A stretch of 16,700 nt of DNA from positions 1-16,700 of the forward strand of contig JAEETG010000014.1 in the NCBI GenBank assembly GCA_016290255.1, in the 5' to 3' direction. This stretch comes from Clostridia bacterium (GTDB lineage: Bacteria > Bacillota > Clostridia > Christensenellales > UBA1242). The first letter of the stretch is position 1. Every line of letters begins with the position of its first letter. A program made the position numbers and the translations under genes. Below the pieces are notes generated by a model that saw only the letters and a list, made by a program, of their open reading frames with translations, had not been told where the DNA came from and made no database searches. Positions 6,651 through 13,764 of the stretch are shown here, one piece after another.

Positions 6651-6965
6651 CTAGAAAAATAGACTTGTGATTATCACGAAAATAATGATAACAATTGCAA
6701 TGATTTGAACAATCATATATGCAATGTTTCTTCTAGATTTTGCATAAGCAAAGCCAGCAACCATGGCAAGGATATATGCAAAAATGTTTGCAACACAAAC
6801 AAGGGCAGATGGAACATTATTAAATCCAAGGCCAGGGAGCACTATGCCAAAGTGTCCACTTTTAATCCATAATATAATACTAGCAATAAGTATTGCAATG
6901 GCAATCAAAATTGTTGCCAAAAACCCTAAAAAATTGAGTATGCGTCTGCTTTCGTATTTAGCCAT
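6651..6965 (-). CDS. Small membrane protein, three predicted helices, unknown function
   Basis: This 104-residue protein has hydrophobic segments at about 12-34, 50-72 and 81-102, with a basic N-terminus (MAKYESRR) and basic residues after helix two (AKSRRN). By the positive-inside rule, both of these would face the cytoplasm. No known family is recognised. It has the best ribosome binding site in the window (AAGGAGG) and sits directly behind a promoter, so it is the first gene of the transcript that continues into the next membrane protein and tig. It may be distantly related to the following 127-residue protein, but the identity visible by eye is too low to claim this. Confidence 0.75.
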   Translation of the reverse strand: MAKYESRRILNFLGFLATILIAIAILIASIILWIKSGHFGIVLPGLGFNNVPSALVCVANIFAYILAMVAGFAYAKSRRNIAYMIVQIIAIVIIIFVIITSLFF

Positions 6966-6985
6966 TTCTTTCCTCCTTAAATCTA

Positions 6986-7013
6986 ATTATACACTTTTCC
7001 ACAAAAAAAGCAA
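6986..7013 (-). promoter_or_regulatory. Promoter for the membrane protein pair and tig
   Basis: On the minus strand TTGCTT (7013-7008) precedes a perfect TATAAT (6991-6986) with 16 bp spacing, about 20 bases before the AAGGAGG ribosome binding site. It lies in the 74-base gap after rluD. Confidence 0.65.
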
Positions 7014-7039
7014 TCATTATTTGAAAATAGATTATTCTG

Positions 7040-7957
7040 TTAGTCTTTTAGTGGTGAAAGTTTTTTTAGGATATTTTCAAAATAGTCAGGAAGATTGCTG
7101 TCAAATTCCATAACTTTTTTTGTGGTTGGGTGAGAAAACTTTATGTGTTTTGAGTGCAAAAGTTGGCCGCAATGGCCAAAGTTTTCTGTTCCATAAACAG
7201 GGTCACAAGCAACTGGGTGGCCAATATGCTTTGCATGAACCCTGATTTGATGTGTTCGGCCTGTTTTCAATGACCACTCCATAAGAGTGTATCCAACATA
7301 TCTTTTTAAAACTCTAAAAGAAGAAATCGCCTGTCTTCCTTCACCATCTTTTAGTACCGCCATTTTCTTGCGGTCTTTTGGGTTTCTGCCAATTTGTGTA
7401 ACCAAAACGCCTTCATCTTTTTTCACATTTCCACAAACAAGGGCCCAATAAACTCTTTCACAACTTTTTTCTTGAATTTGTTTTGCAAGACTATTGTGTG
7501 CTTTGTCATTTTTTGCAACAAGCATAAGTCCAGAAGTGTCTTTGTCTAACCTGTGAACAATTCCAGGCCTAAGCTCTCCATTAATTCCACTTAGGTCCTT
7601 AACTTGAGAAAGTAGGGCATTCACAAGAGTTCCCGAAAACACAGTGTTTGCTGGGTGAACAACCATTCCTTGGGGTTTGTTAATCACCAAAAGGTCGGCA
7701 TCTTCATAAACAATGTTTAGAGGAATATTTTCCGGAACAATATCAGTTTTTTGTGGCTCAACAATGCTTATGGTTATTTTTTGGTTTTCTTTCAGGCTGT
7801 AACCTGATTTCACTTTTTTTCCATCAACCAAAACAAGTCCGTTTTGAATCATGTTTTGAATGTGGTTTCTGGTCATATCTGAAAAATTTTCTGCCAAAAA
7901 CATGTCAAGGCGTTTTTTTCTGTCTTGTTCTTTTGTGATAATTTCTTTTGTTTCCAT
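7040..7957 (-). CDS. rluD: RluD-family 23S rRNA pseudouridine synthase
   Basis: The family converts specific uridines of large-subunit rRNA to pseudouridine in the cytosol. An N-terminal S4 RNA-binding domain lies at about 15-75 (LDMFLAENFSDMTRNHIQNMI). The catalytic domain carries VINKPQGMVVHP (92-102) and the diagnostic HRLDKDTSGLMLVAKN (135-150), with nucleophile Asp138. The C-terminal motif GRTHQIRVHAKHIGHPVACD is also present. At 305 residues it has the normal length for RluD and Firmicutes YlyB-type proteins. Its ATG lies three bases after the lspA stop and its ribosome binding site (AAAGGAAA) is inside the lspA end, so the two are translationally coupled. Exact target uridines cannot be assigned from sequence alone. 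The name RluD is used in the family sense. Confidence 0.93.
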   Translation of the reverse strand: METKEIITKEQDRKKRLDMFLAENFSDMTRNHIQNMIQNGLVLVDGKKVKSGYSLKENQKITISIVEPQKTDIVPENIPLNIVYEDADLLVINKPQGMVVHPANTVFSGTLVNALLSQVKDLSGINGELRPGIVHRLDKDTSGLMLVAKNDKAHNSLAKQIQEKSCERVYWALVCGNVKKDEGVLVTQIGRNPKDRKKMAVLKDGEGRQAISSFRVLKRYVGYTLMEWSLKTGRTHQIRVHAKHIGHPVACDPVYGTENFGHCGQLLHSKHIKFSHPTTKKVMEFDSNLPDYFENILKKLSPLKD

Positions 7958-7960
7958 TTC

Positions 7961-8458
7961 TTATTTTCCTTTATTTTCTCTAAAAGCATAAAAAATTAGC
8001 CAAACAATCATAAACACAACACCAATGCATAGAGCACTGTCTGCAACATTAAAGACGGCAAAATGCATAAATTGAAGAGAAATGAAGTCGCGAACATATC
8101 CAAAAGCGATGCGATCCACAATGTTGCCAACAATTCCTCCAATCATAAGGCTTGCTGCCACAAAGAAACACCAATTTAGGTTTTGTGACTTGTTAAAAAT
8201 GCTGTAAAGAATTATTCCAACCGAAACGCAAATCCCCAAAATAATAAAGATGATTTGAGCCGCTTTTGAGCCCTCAAAGAGTGAAAAACTTGCACCTGTG
8301 TTGTGATAACTTTCAATGGCAAAAACGCCCTTTATGGCGTCTTGAAAAACTATTCCGTCAGTTAAGGCTTTTGTCACAAGGTCGAAAACCAAAACAAGAA
8401 TAGTTATGATATAAAATAAAAATTTTAGATAATATTTTTTATCCTTAATCATAATCAT
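7961..8458 (-). CDS. lspA: LspA, lipoprotein signal peptidase (signal peptidase II)
   Basis: LspA is the membrane aspartyl peptidase that removes signal peptides from lipidated prolipoproteins. The start is set at 8458 (165 residues; 8452 is almost as good), with TAGGAC just upstream. A reading frame extending to 8560 would add 34 residues lying inside sepF with no family similarity. Four hydrophobic segments lie at about 10-28, 66-86, 98-118 and 137-158. Family motifs are HNTGASFSLF (52-61), the catalytic Asp115 in GGIVGNIVDRI and catalytic Asp140 in VFNVADSAL. Its first codons overlap the sepF 3' end by up to 14 bases. It is followed by rluD, the lspA-rluD order common in Firmicutes. Confidence 0.95.
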   Translation of the reverse strand: MIMIKDKKYYLKFLFYIITILVLVFDLVTKALTDGIVFQDAIKGVFAIESYHNTGASFSLFEGSKAAQIIFIILGICVSVGIILYSIFNKSQNLNWCFFVAASLMIGGIVGNIVDRIAFGYVRDFISLQFMHFAVFNVADSALCIGVVFMIVWLIFYAFRENKGK

Positions 8459-8807
8459 TTGTCCTATTGATAATCTGTGTTTCTGGAGGTGCAAAAATGA
8501 AAACTCCATCGTCAAGTTTGGAAAAGTTTGCTCTTGAACTGATTGCTGCACCAAAAACAAAGTCGATGCTTCTTTTTTTGTCTTCAGGGCTTAAAAAGCT
8601 TAAATTCAAAATTGAAGGTCCATTTCCTCGCAAAAATTTTGCCACATCAATCATTTCATTTAAGTTTTTTGGGTAAAAAATTGCAAGCTTTTGTTTTATC
8701 TCTTGTTTTTCTTGATGATTTTTTCGTAAGTTAAAGTTTGTTTTCTTTTTTTCTTCCTTTATTTCGTGGATTCCAAAGGAAGATAGAACATAATCTAAAA
8801 AACTCAC
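8445..8807 (-). CDS. sepF: SepF-like cell division protein, FtsZ-associated
   Basis: SepF bundles FtsZ filaments and tethers them to the membrane. In this 120-residue protein the N-terminal MSFLDYVLSSFGI is an amphipathic stretch suited to membrane contact. A charged linker follows (about 16-40). The C-terminal domain, about 41-112, matches SepF: YPKNLNEMIDVAKFLRGNGPSILNLSFLSPEDKKRSIDFVFGA and then FIFAPPET. It is shorter than the roughly 150-residue Bacillus protein, mainly in the linker. The start is GTG at 8805-8807 with GGAGG seven bases upstream. It heads the sepF-lspA-rluD operon behind a clear promoter. The usual ylmG, ylmH, divIVA and ileS neighbours are not between it and lspA. Confidence 0.85.
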   Translation of the reverse strand: MSFLDYVLSSFGIHEIKEEKKKTNFNLRKNHQEKQEIKQKLAIFYPKNLNEMIDVAKFLRGNGPSILNLSFLSPEDKKRSIDFVFGAAISSRANFSKLDDGVFIFAPPETQIINRTNDYD

Positions 8808-8825
8808 TTTAAGCCTCCAAAACCT

Positions 8826-8854
8826 ATTTTATCAAAAAAAAATTAGTTTTGCAA
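8826..8854 (-). promoter_or_regulatory. Promoter of sepF-lspA-rluD
   Basis: On the minus strand TTGCAA (8854-8849), 17 bp, then TAAAAT (8831-8826) preceded by TGA, giving an extended -10. The leader before the GTG start is only about 12 bases after the expected start point. Confidence 0.7.
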
Positions 8855-8875
8855 TCCAAATGAGCGTTTGACGGC

Positions 8876-8907
8876 GCAAAATAATTGTTTTTGGTTAATT
8901 ATTTTGC
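8876..8907. repeat. 11-bp inverted repeat between divergent promoters
   Basis: GCAAAATAATT (8876-8886) and AATTATTTTGC (8897-8907) are perfect inverted copies separated by ten bases. The repeat lies upstream of the sepF promoter (8826-8854) and of the rightward promoter (8974-9002). There is no T-run, so it is not a terminator. An operator or a binding site for a dimeric regulator is possible. Confidence 0.5.
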
Positions 8908-8973
8908 TGTTATTTAGGGTTTTTTGTGGAAAATGTCAACACAAGTTTTTGAGCTATTTTTTGCTTTTGAGTA

Positions 8974-9002
8974 TTGATTTTTGATAAATACTGTGTTATA
9001 AT
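8974..9002 (+). promoter_or_regulatory. Promoter of the two-gene unknown operon
   Basis: TTGATT (8974-8979), 17 bp, then perfect TATAAT (8997-9002) preceded by TGT, an extended -10. AGGGAG (9012-9017) and the ATG at 9027 follow, leaving a very short leader. Confidence 0.82.
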
Positions 9003-9026
9003 TGATGCGATAGGGAGTAATATAAG

Positions 9027-9818
9027 ATGAAAAATAATATATTATCTATGGAAGGAATTGTTGAAAAAGCCAATGACCGCCTAAGAAAAGCGGTTTACTT
9101 TAACAACAACTTAATAAGGCCCCTAAAAGATGTTGCACTCAGCAAAGAACTCATATCTGAAGATTCAAACTTTGACAGCGGAATATATCTTTTTGAGCAA
9201 GGGCTTCTTGAGTATGGCATCGACAAAAGAACACAACTATGTGGTTTTTTTGGAAACACTTTGCAGCAGGAAATAAGAGGAAAAATAACCCTTTCGCAAG
9301 TGAGCATTTCTCAACTTGTGAAAGCAAAAGGTAAATGGGCAGACGTTGCCCCAAACATTCAAAAACTTTTAATGAGCGATGTTTTGATCAGTTCAATGTC
9401 GGACTATGGAATTTGTTATGACTTTTCAAAAATAGAAAGTCTTTTAAAGAGTGGAAGAACAAAAGAAGCAGAAGATTTGGCGGCAAGAGACTTGTTTTTC
9501 CTAAAGACATATGACTATTTCTTTAAAACACAAAAAGTGATGAACATTGCTTCAAAAAATGCGCTTTCCCAAACAAGAAGTTACTTAACTGCCGACAATA
9601 TGTTAAACATGGATAGAACAGTTCAAACAATTTTAAGGTCAAATGGCTTCAGTAAAAAAGCTTTTCCAAACGATTTGCAAGTGACTTTAAAATATCAAAA
9701 AGAAAAATCAATGGTATATAAGGACATAAATGGTTCAGTTAACAGGGACCTAAATCGCATTAGAGAAGAGGCTATGGAAGTTAAAAATAAGAAAGAAAAC
9801 AACAGAGTATTTATATAA
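9027..9818 (+). CDS. Unknown cytosolic protein, first gene of a two-gene operon
   Basis: I do not recognise this 263-residue protein. It has no signal peptide, membrane segment or cysteine cluster, and composition suggests a mainly helical soluble fold. Two repeated-looking helical blocks (about 96-170) contain KAKGKWADVAPNIQKLLMSD and FSKIESLLKSGRTKEAEDLA, the second of which has a TPR-like character (LLKSGRTKEAEDLAARD). The end is strongly charged (about 228-263). The ATG is supported by AGGGAG nine bases upstream and a strong promoter. The next gene starts 13 bases after the stop, with its ribosome binding site touching the stop, so the two products are probably made together and may act together. 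Confidence 0.75.
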   Translation: MKNNILSMEGIVEKANDRLRKAVYFNNNLIRPLKDVALSKELISEDSNFDSGIYLFEQGLLEYGIDKRTQLCGFFGNTLQQEIRGKITLSQVSISQLVKAKGKWADVAPNIQKLLMSDVLISSMSDYGICYDFSKIESLLKSGRTKEAEDLAARDLFFLKTYDYFFKTQKVMNIASKNALSQTRSYLTADNMLNMDRTVQTILRSNGFSKKAFPNDLQVTLKYQKEKSMVYKDINGSVNRDLNRIREEAMEVKNKKENNRVFI

Positions 9819-9831
9819 AGGGGAATAAAAA

Positions 9832-10734
9832 ATGGAAAAACAATTTCTAACACCAAAAGAATTATTTGAGGAAAAAGGTTTAGAGTCTCCATATAATCCA
9901 AAGCCAATTATAAATAATGGCTCAAACAGAGTTTTGTTTTGGCATGTGCCTGCCTTCATCGAAGAAAATGATGATAATGAAAAAATGACAGAACTTTCCG
10001 TTTTGGAAGGGGAAGGTAATAGTTTTAGGGTTTCAAGGCTTAGTAACATTCATAGCTACAGCGTGGATGTTTATAAAGCTTTTGATAAAAAAATTGAAAC
10101 TTTATGGATGAATGAACCAAGAAGACGTGAAGTTATCAAAAAGGCGGAACAGCTTATCGTTAGAAATAAATATAGTGTTGGGTATACAATGGCGGGCTTA
10201 TATTTGGATTTTAATGCACTGTTTGATATTATTGACAACAGTGTTTCGCTTGCCTCTGCGGAAAGAATTATCGACAACAATTTGTTTTTGGGAAATATGG
10301 AAGCTTTTTATGTTAATGCAATTCTTGCGGGTAAGAGCCAAGAGGATTGTGAAAAAGCAAAGAAAAATTACTTAAAAACCTTGGAGCTCATAAAAAACAA
10401 TCCAAATGTTCATTTAACTCTGCCTAAAGAACAAAAAATGGATTTTAGGTTTGTTGAAAGTGGAGAAAGTGTGGCAATGGAATTTTGTGATCCATCAGTT
10501 AGCACTGCAGTTGGGTATGGTCCACAATTTTTGTGTGATGCCCGCATCTATAAAAAACAAGAACTTGCTTACACACATGAATTAAATTCTGTTGAAGCTA
10601 ACAAAGATTTAGCAAAAGAAAACAAGATAAAAGATGAAATTAAAGACATTAATAATCAAATAGAAAATCTTGAACATGAATCAGTTAAAATATTAAATGA
10701 TCAGTTAAAACGCACAAATAGTCTCACATTCTAA
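9832..10734 (+). CDS. Unknown protein with C-terminal coiled coil, second gene of the operon
   Basis: This 300-residue protein is not recognised. It appears soluble. The first two thirds are mixed helix and strand, with aromatic-rich stretches (NRVLFWHVPAFIEE, near 32-45) and a helical region at about 85-200. A segment near 215-245 contains SGESVAMEFCDPSVSTAVGYG. The last 45 residues (about 254-298) are a charged heptad-like coiled coil (ELNSVEANKDLAKENKIKDE and on), suggesting self-association or pairing with a partner. AAAGGGG precedes the ATG. A strong bidirectional terminator follows the stop. Co-transcription with the 263-residue protein is the only functional clue. Confidence 0.75.
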   Translation: MEKQFLTPKELFEEKGLESPYNPKPIINNGSNRVLFWHVPAFIEENDDNEKMTELSVLEGEGNSFRVSRLSNIHSYSVDVYKAFDKKIETLWMNEPRRREVIKKAEQLIVRNKYSVGYTMAGLYLDFNALFDIIDNSVSLASAERIIDNNLFLGNMEAFYVNAILAGKSQEDCEKAKKNYLKTLELIKNNPNVHLTLPKEQKMDFRFVESGESVAMEFCDPSVSTAVGYGPQFLCDARIYKKQELAYTHELNSVEANKDLAKENKIKDEIKDINNQIENLEHESVKILNDQLKRTNSLTF

Positions 10735-10736
10735 AA

Positions 10737-10769
10737 ATAAAAACATTTCACTTGCTGAAATGTTTTTAT
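10737..10769. terminator. Bidirectional terminator between convergent unknown genes
   Basis: ATAAAAACATTTCA (10737-10750) pairs perfectly with TGAAATGTTTTTAT (10756-10769) around a five-base loop. It serves the rightward operon ending at 10734 and the leftward gene whose stop begins at 10771. T-rich sequence is present on both strands. Confidence 0.9.
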
Positions 10770-10770
10770 T

Positions 10771-12021
10771 CTATATAATATTAAGTACATTGTCTGATGA
10801 TGCTCTTTCTTTATTTTCTTCTTTTCCTTTTGTTTTTGGTTTTTCTTCTGTTGTTTTTAGTTGTTCTCTTACTTTCTCCTCTGTGACGGAGGTTTTCGTT
10901 TTTGCTGTTGTTTTCTTAACTCCGCCACCACCACCAGCTTTGAGTTTTGCTGTTAATTTGTCGTCTTTCATTTTGGTGTATTTTGCTGGTTTCCATTTTT
11001 CAGCTTTTGGGCCAGAACTCTTTTTTGGAGCACTTGCAATTTTCACATTGCCTTTCACGGCTTTCTTGGTTTGAGTTGGAGCTGGAGCAGGGGCTGCTGG
11101 AGCCATTGTTTTTGCAGGAAGTTCTATTGCTTTCTTATATTCTTCGCTTGCCTTAATTTGTCCACTAATTTCCATAACTTGGTTTAGATATTTCAAGATC
11201 AAAATTTGGATTGCAATTTTGTAGGCTGGAGTGTTTTCAAGGTCATCAAAATATGCTTCAATAATTGAGGTTAAAAGTTCATTTAGTGCTCTATATTTGT
11301 TTTTAGGGTTGTTCATGAAATATTTTTCAAGGGCAGCTCTTTTTTTGTTGAATTCGCTCAAAACAAGTGCTCCTTGTGGAAGTTCGTTAAGAATTTGAAG
11401 TCTAGAATTAAAGAAACTTTCTTCCAAAACAAGATATTTGTCTTTGCTGACAGTTTTAACGGCCTCCAAATATTCCAATCTTTTGTCTATGTTAATGTTG
11501 TCGCCATTTAGGGCTCCTTCATCTTTGTCATCAATGTTTGAAACAACATTAAATGCTCTGTAACAATAATCTTTGTAGTGTTCATCAAATTTGTAGGTGT
11601 AGGTTGCAACAGGAGTTGTTAGGATGTTTTGAATATAACCATTAACTTTGTTGATGGTTTCCATAAGGTATAGCGTTGATTCAGCGGTGTGTGTTTCAGG
11701 GTTTTCTTTCCCAAGTTTTAGAAGGAAATTGAAAGACACGCCATTTTTGTATGGCGCTTTAAGCTCTGTTCCAAATTCATTTGTGGTTCCAACAAGTTTT
11801 CTAAGGCCCGCAAGTTCCTTTAAAATCTCTGGAGCAATAGTGTAGTGACCGTCGTCATCATAGTTTCCAAGCAGGGCATTTGCAATCACATCATATTTTC
11901 TGCTGGCTTTAAGTAGGGCTGTTTCAGACATCTTTGTTGCGTAACCTGTTTCGGAGTCTTCTCTTTCGTAAGTTTTGCCCATATCTTCTTGTTCTAATTC
12001 TGTTTTTTCTGTTTCGCTCAT
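10771..12021 (-). CDS. Unknown protein with Ala/Pro/Lys-rich basic tail
   Basis: This 416-residue protein is not recognised. Residues 1-30 are acidic and probably disordered. About 31-300 is a mostly helical folded region without membrane segments or a known catalytic motif. The rest is low complexity: MAPAAPAPAPTQTKK (306-320), then a Lys-rich stretch, five glycines (363-367), a KTTAKTKTS segment like histone H1 or bacterial Lys-rich DNA-binding tails, and a charged end. The tail would suit binding of nucleic acid or another polyanion, but this is inference from composition. The ATG at 12019-12021 has TTGGAGG upstream and an extended -10 promoter. It is monocistronic, with terminators on both sides. 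Confidence 0.75.
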   Translation of the reverse strand: MSETEKTELEQEDMGKTYEREDSETGYATKMSETALLKASRKYDVIANALLGNYDDDGHYTIAPEILKELAGLRKLVGTTNEFGTELKAPYKNGVSFNFLLKLGKENPETHTAESTLYLMETINKVNGYIQNILTTPVATYTYKFDEHYKDYCYRAFNVVSNIDDKDEGALNGDNINIDKRLEYLEAVKTVSKDKYLVLEESFFNSRLQILNELPQGALVLSEFNKKRAALEKYFMNNPKNKYRALNELLTSIIEAYFDDLENTPAYKIAIQILILKYLNQVMEISGQIKASEEYKKAIELPAKTMAPAAPAPAPTQTKKAVKGNVKIASAPKKSSGPKAEKWKPAKYTKMKDDKLTAKLKAGGGGGVKKTTAKTKTSVTEEKVREQLKTTEEKPKTKGKEENKERASSDNVLNII

Positions 12022-12044
12022 ACAAAACCTCCAAGTTTGCTTTT

Positions 12045-12073
12045 ATTTTATCACAGTTGCAAAAAAAATGCAA
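12045..12073 (-). promoter_or_regulatory. Promoter of the 416-residue unknown gene
   Basis: On the minus strand TTGCAT (12073-12068), 17 bp, then TAAAAT (12050-12045) preceded by TGA. Its -35 region overlaps the T-run of the upstream corC-type terminator, so the two signals are tightly packed. Confidence 0.7.
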
Positions 12074-12076
12074 TTA

Positions 12077-12105
12077 AAAAAAAACAAGATTAATCCTTAA
12101 TCTTG
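12077..12105 (-). terminator. Rho-independent terminator of the CNNM/CorC-type gene
   Basis: CAAGATTAA (12085-12093) pairs perfectly with TTAATCTTG (12097-12105) around a three-base loop, followed on the minus strand by nine T residues. The TAA stop of the gene (12097-12099) lies inside the stem. Confidence 0.93.
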
Positions 12106-13455
12106 CTTTTCTTCTTCACTAACTTCTTCAATTTTAATCAAAACTTTTCTAATACGTTTGTTAACAACTTCAATAAGCTTAAATGTCATGTTTATTTTCA
12201 CTTCATAATAGTTTGCATCAGCATCAACTCTGTCATCAATTGTTGTGAATGTGAGAACTTGTCCCTCTCTTGGAACGTTTTCAGCAAGTTCAAACAAGAA
12301 TGCTCCAAGAGTTGAATAGCCTTTTTCTGGCATATGTTCAATGTTTAGCCTTTCAAACAGTTCTTCAAGTTCAATTTCAGCGTCCGCAATGTAGTGGCCG
12401 TCAACTTGTTTGGTTAACAGTTCATGAGAATCCACTTCATCGTGTTCGTCGTAGATTTCACCCCAAACTTCTTCAATTGCATCTTCTAGGGTGATAATTC
12501 CATTTGTTCCGCCGTGTTCGTCCAAAACAATTGCAATATGTTTTTTCTCTTGTTGCATCTTGCGAATGAGGTCATCAAGTTTCATGTTTTCATTAACAAA
12601 CATTGGCTTTGTGATGAGTTCAGCAACATTTGCCTTGCCTTTTGTGATGAGGGCAGAGAAGAAGTCTTTTTCAGACAAAATTCCAACAATGTTGTCTATG
12701 TTCTTTTTGTAAACTGGAATACGTGAAAACATTGTGTCCAAAAATATTTGCTTAATTTTTTCGGTGTTTTCATTTATGTTTATTGCGGTTAGGTCCACTC
12801 TTGGGGTCATTGCGTTATAAACAATTTTTTGGTCAAGGTCCAAAACCCCTTGAATTATGTCGGCATCTTTTTTGTCAATAACGCCTTCTTCCTCCATTGT
12901 GTCGATGATGCTTTCAAGTTCTTCTTCAGTAACTTGCGGTTTTGCGTTTTTTTGTGACTTTTTTAATAACGCTTTTTGGTATTTGTTAAACAAAAAGGTG
13001 AGAGGTGTTAAAACTTTTATGATCACAAACATAATTCCAGCAAATTTTAGTGCCAGTTTTTCTGGGTTTTGTTTTGCTAGGGCTTTTGGAGTTATTTCAC
13101 CGCAAATTAGCAAAACAATTGTCATAATTGCTGTGTTTAAAATGCTTGCAAGAGTTGGGTTCACAATTGCGTTTGCAAACAAAAATGCACAAATTGTTGT
13201 TGATGCAATGTTAACAAGGTTATTTCCAACCAAAATGGTTGAAAGGGTCATGTCATAGTGTTCGCAAATCCAAACAGCTTTTCGTGCTCCTTTTCTCTTT
13301 TCTTCTGCATAATGCTTCATTCTAACAGTGTTAACTGAAGTGTATGCTGTTTCACATCCACTAAAGAAACTAGAACACAAAATCAAAACAACCACAACCA
13401 AACTAAGTGTTAAGTTGAGTTGCCAACTGAGGCTTGCGAGCATAATGGGGGCCAT
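12097..13455 (-). CDS. CNNM/CorC (HlyC)-family membrane protein with CBS pair
   Basis: This family of divalent-cation (Mg2+/Co2+) transport-related membrane proteins was long labelled hemolysin C. The 452 residues show the full layout. An N-terminal CNNM (DUF21) membrane domain spans about 12-165, with SGCETAYTSVN (33-43) and LLICGEITPKALAKQNP (115-131). An acidic linker EEELESIIDTMEEEGVIDKKDADII follows. A CBS pair occupies about 215-335 (MTPRVDL, SRIPVYKKNIDNIVGIL, IAIVLDEHGGTNGIITLEDAIEEVWGEI in part). A CorC_HlyC C-terminal domain ends the protein. ATG at 13453-13455 follows AAGGAG, which sits in the loop of a small palindrome. It is monocistronic. Magnesium export or homeostasis is the likely role from known homologs; hemolysis is not implied. 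Confidence 0.93.
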   Translation of the reverse strand: MAPIMLASLSWQLNLTLSLVVVVLILCSSFFSGCETAYTSVNTVRMKHYAEEKRKGARKAVWICEHYDMTLSTILVGNNLVNIASTTICAFLFANAIVNPTLASILNTAIMTIVLLICGEITPKALAKQNPEKLALKFAGIMFVIIKVLTPLTFLFNKYQKALLKKSQKNAKPQVTEEELESIIDTMEEEGVIDKKDADIIQGVLDLDQKIVYNAMTPRVDLTAININENTEKIKQIFLDTMFSRIPVYKKNIDNIVGILSEKDFFSALITKGKANVAELITKPMFVNENMKLDDLIRKMQQEKKHIAIVLDEHGGTNGIITLEDAIEEVWGEIYDEHDEVDSHELLTKQVDGHYIADAEIELEELFERLNIEHMPEKGYSTLGAFLFELAENVPREGQVLTFTTIDDRVDADANYYEVKINMTFKLIEVVNKRIRKVLIKIEEVSEEEKQD

Positions 13456-13475
13456 ATATTTTCTCCTTAAAATAT
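13456..13475 (-). promoter_or_regulatory. Palindrome with the ribosome binding site in its loop
   Basis: ATATTTT (13456-13462) and AAAATAT (13469-13475) are perfect inverted repeats. The six loop bases are exactly the Shine-Dalgarno AAGGAG on the minus strand, and the stem abuts the ATG. All pairs are A-U, so stability is low. Confidence 0.4.
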
Positions 13476-13487
13476 GTTATTAAAAAT

Positions 13488-13516
13488 ATTATAACATAAC
13501 TATTATACATTGTAAA
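13488..13516 (-). promoter_or_regulatory. Promoter of the CNNM/CorC-type gene
   Basis: On the minus strand TTTACA (13516-13511), 17 bp, then TATAAT (13493-13488) preceded by TGT. A second TATAAT lies at 13507-13502 but lacks a well-spaced -35. Confidence 0.75.
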
Positions 13517-13552
13517 GTAAAATATTTATGCAATATTTTTTTTGATATTCAC

Positions 13553-13581
13553 TTGCAAAATCACATTTATTATGATATACT
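13553..13581 (+). promoter_or_regulatory. Promoter of tRNA-Leu
   Basis: TTGCAA (13553-13558), 17 bp, then TATACT (13576-13581) preceded by TGA. The tRNA begins about 16 bases after the -10. It is divergent from the CNNM/CorC promoter 37 bp away. Confidence 0.8.
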
Positions 13582-13596
13582 AGCAAAGTAACACGT

Positions 13597-13683
13597 GCAG
13601 GTGTGGTGGAATTGGTAGACGCGCTGGACTCAAAATCCAGTGAGGGCGACCTCATGAGGGTTCGAGTCCCTCCACCTGCACCA
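13597..13683 (+). tRNA. tRNA-Leu (anticodon CAA)
   Basis: A class II tRNA with acceptor GCAGGTG/CACCTGC, anticodon stem CTGGA/TCCAG around CTCAAAA, anticodon CAA at 13631-13633 (reads TTG), a long variable arm (about 13641-13656), discriminator A and encoded CCA at 13681-13683. It is a single-gene transcription unit. Confidence 0.97.
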
Positions 13684-13692
13684 CTACAAGTT

Positions 13693-13720
13693 AAAAACAA
13701 ACCAAAAAGGTTTGTTTTTT
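13693..13720 (+). terminator. Rho-independent terminator after tRNA-Leu
   Basis: AAAAACAAACC (13693-13703) pairs with GGTTTGTTTTT (13709-13719) around five A residues and is followed by T. Confidence 0.9.
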
Positions 13721-13764
13721 CTGTTTTAGCACATGTTTTTGCAATTTTTTCCATTTTTAGAATA

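Noticed and set aside
8459..8560. 34-residue N-terminal extension of LspA
   Set aside because: It lies inside sepF in another frame and precedes the only sensible SD at the lspA start; LspA normally begins just before its first membrane helix.
13503..13754. Leftward 83-residue frame across tRNA-Leu
   Set aside because: It is the antisense of the tRNA with the typical GGTRTLM-type translation.
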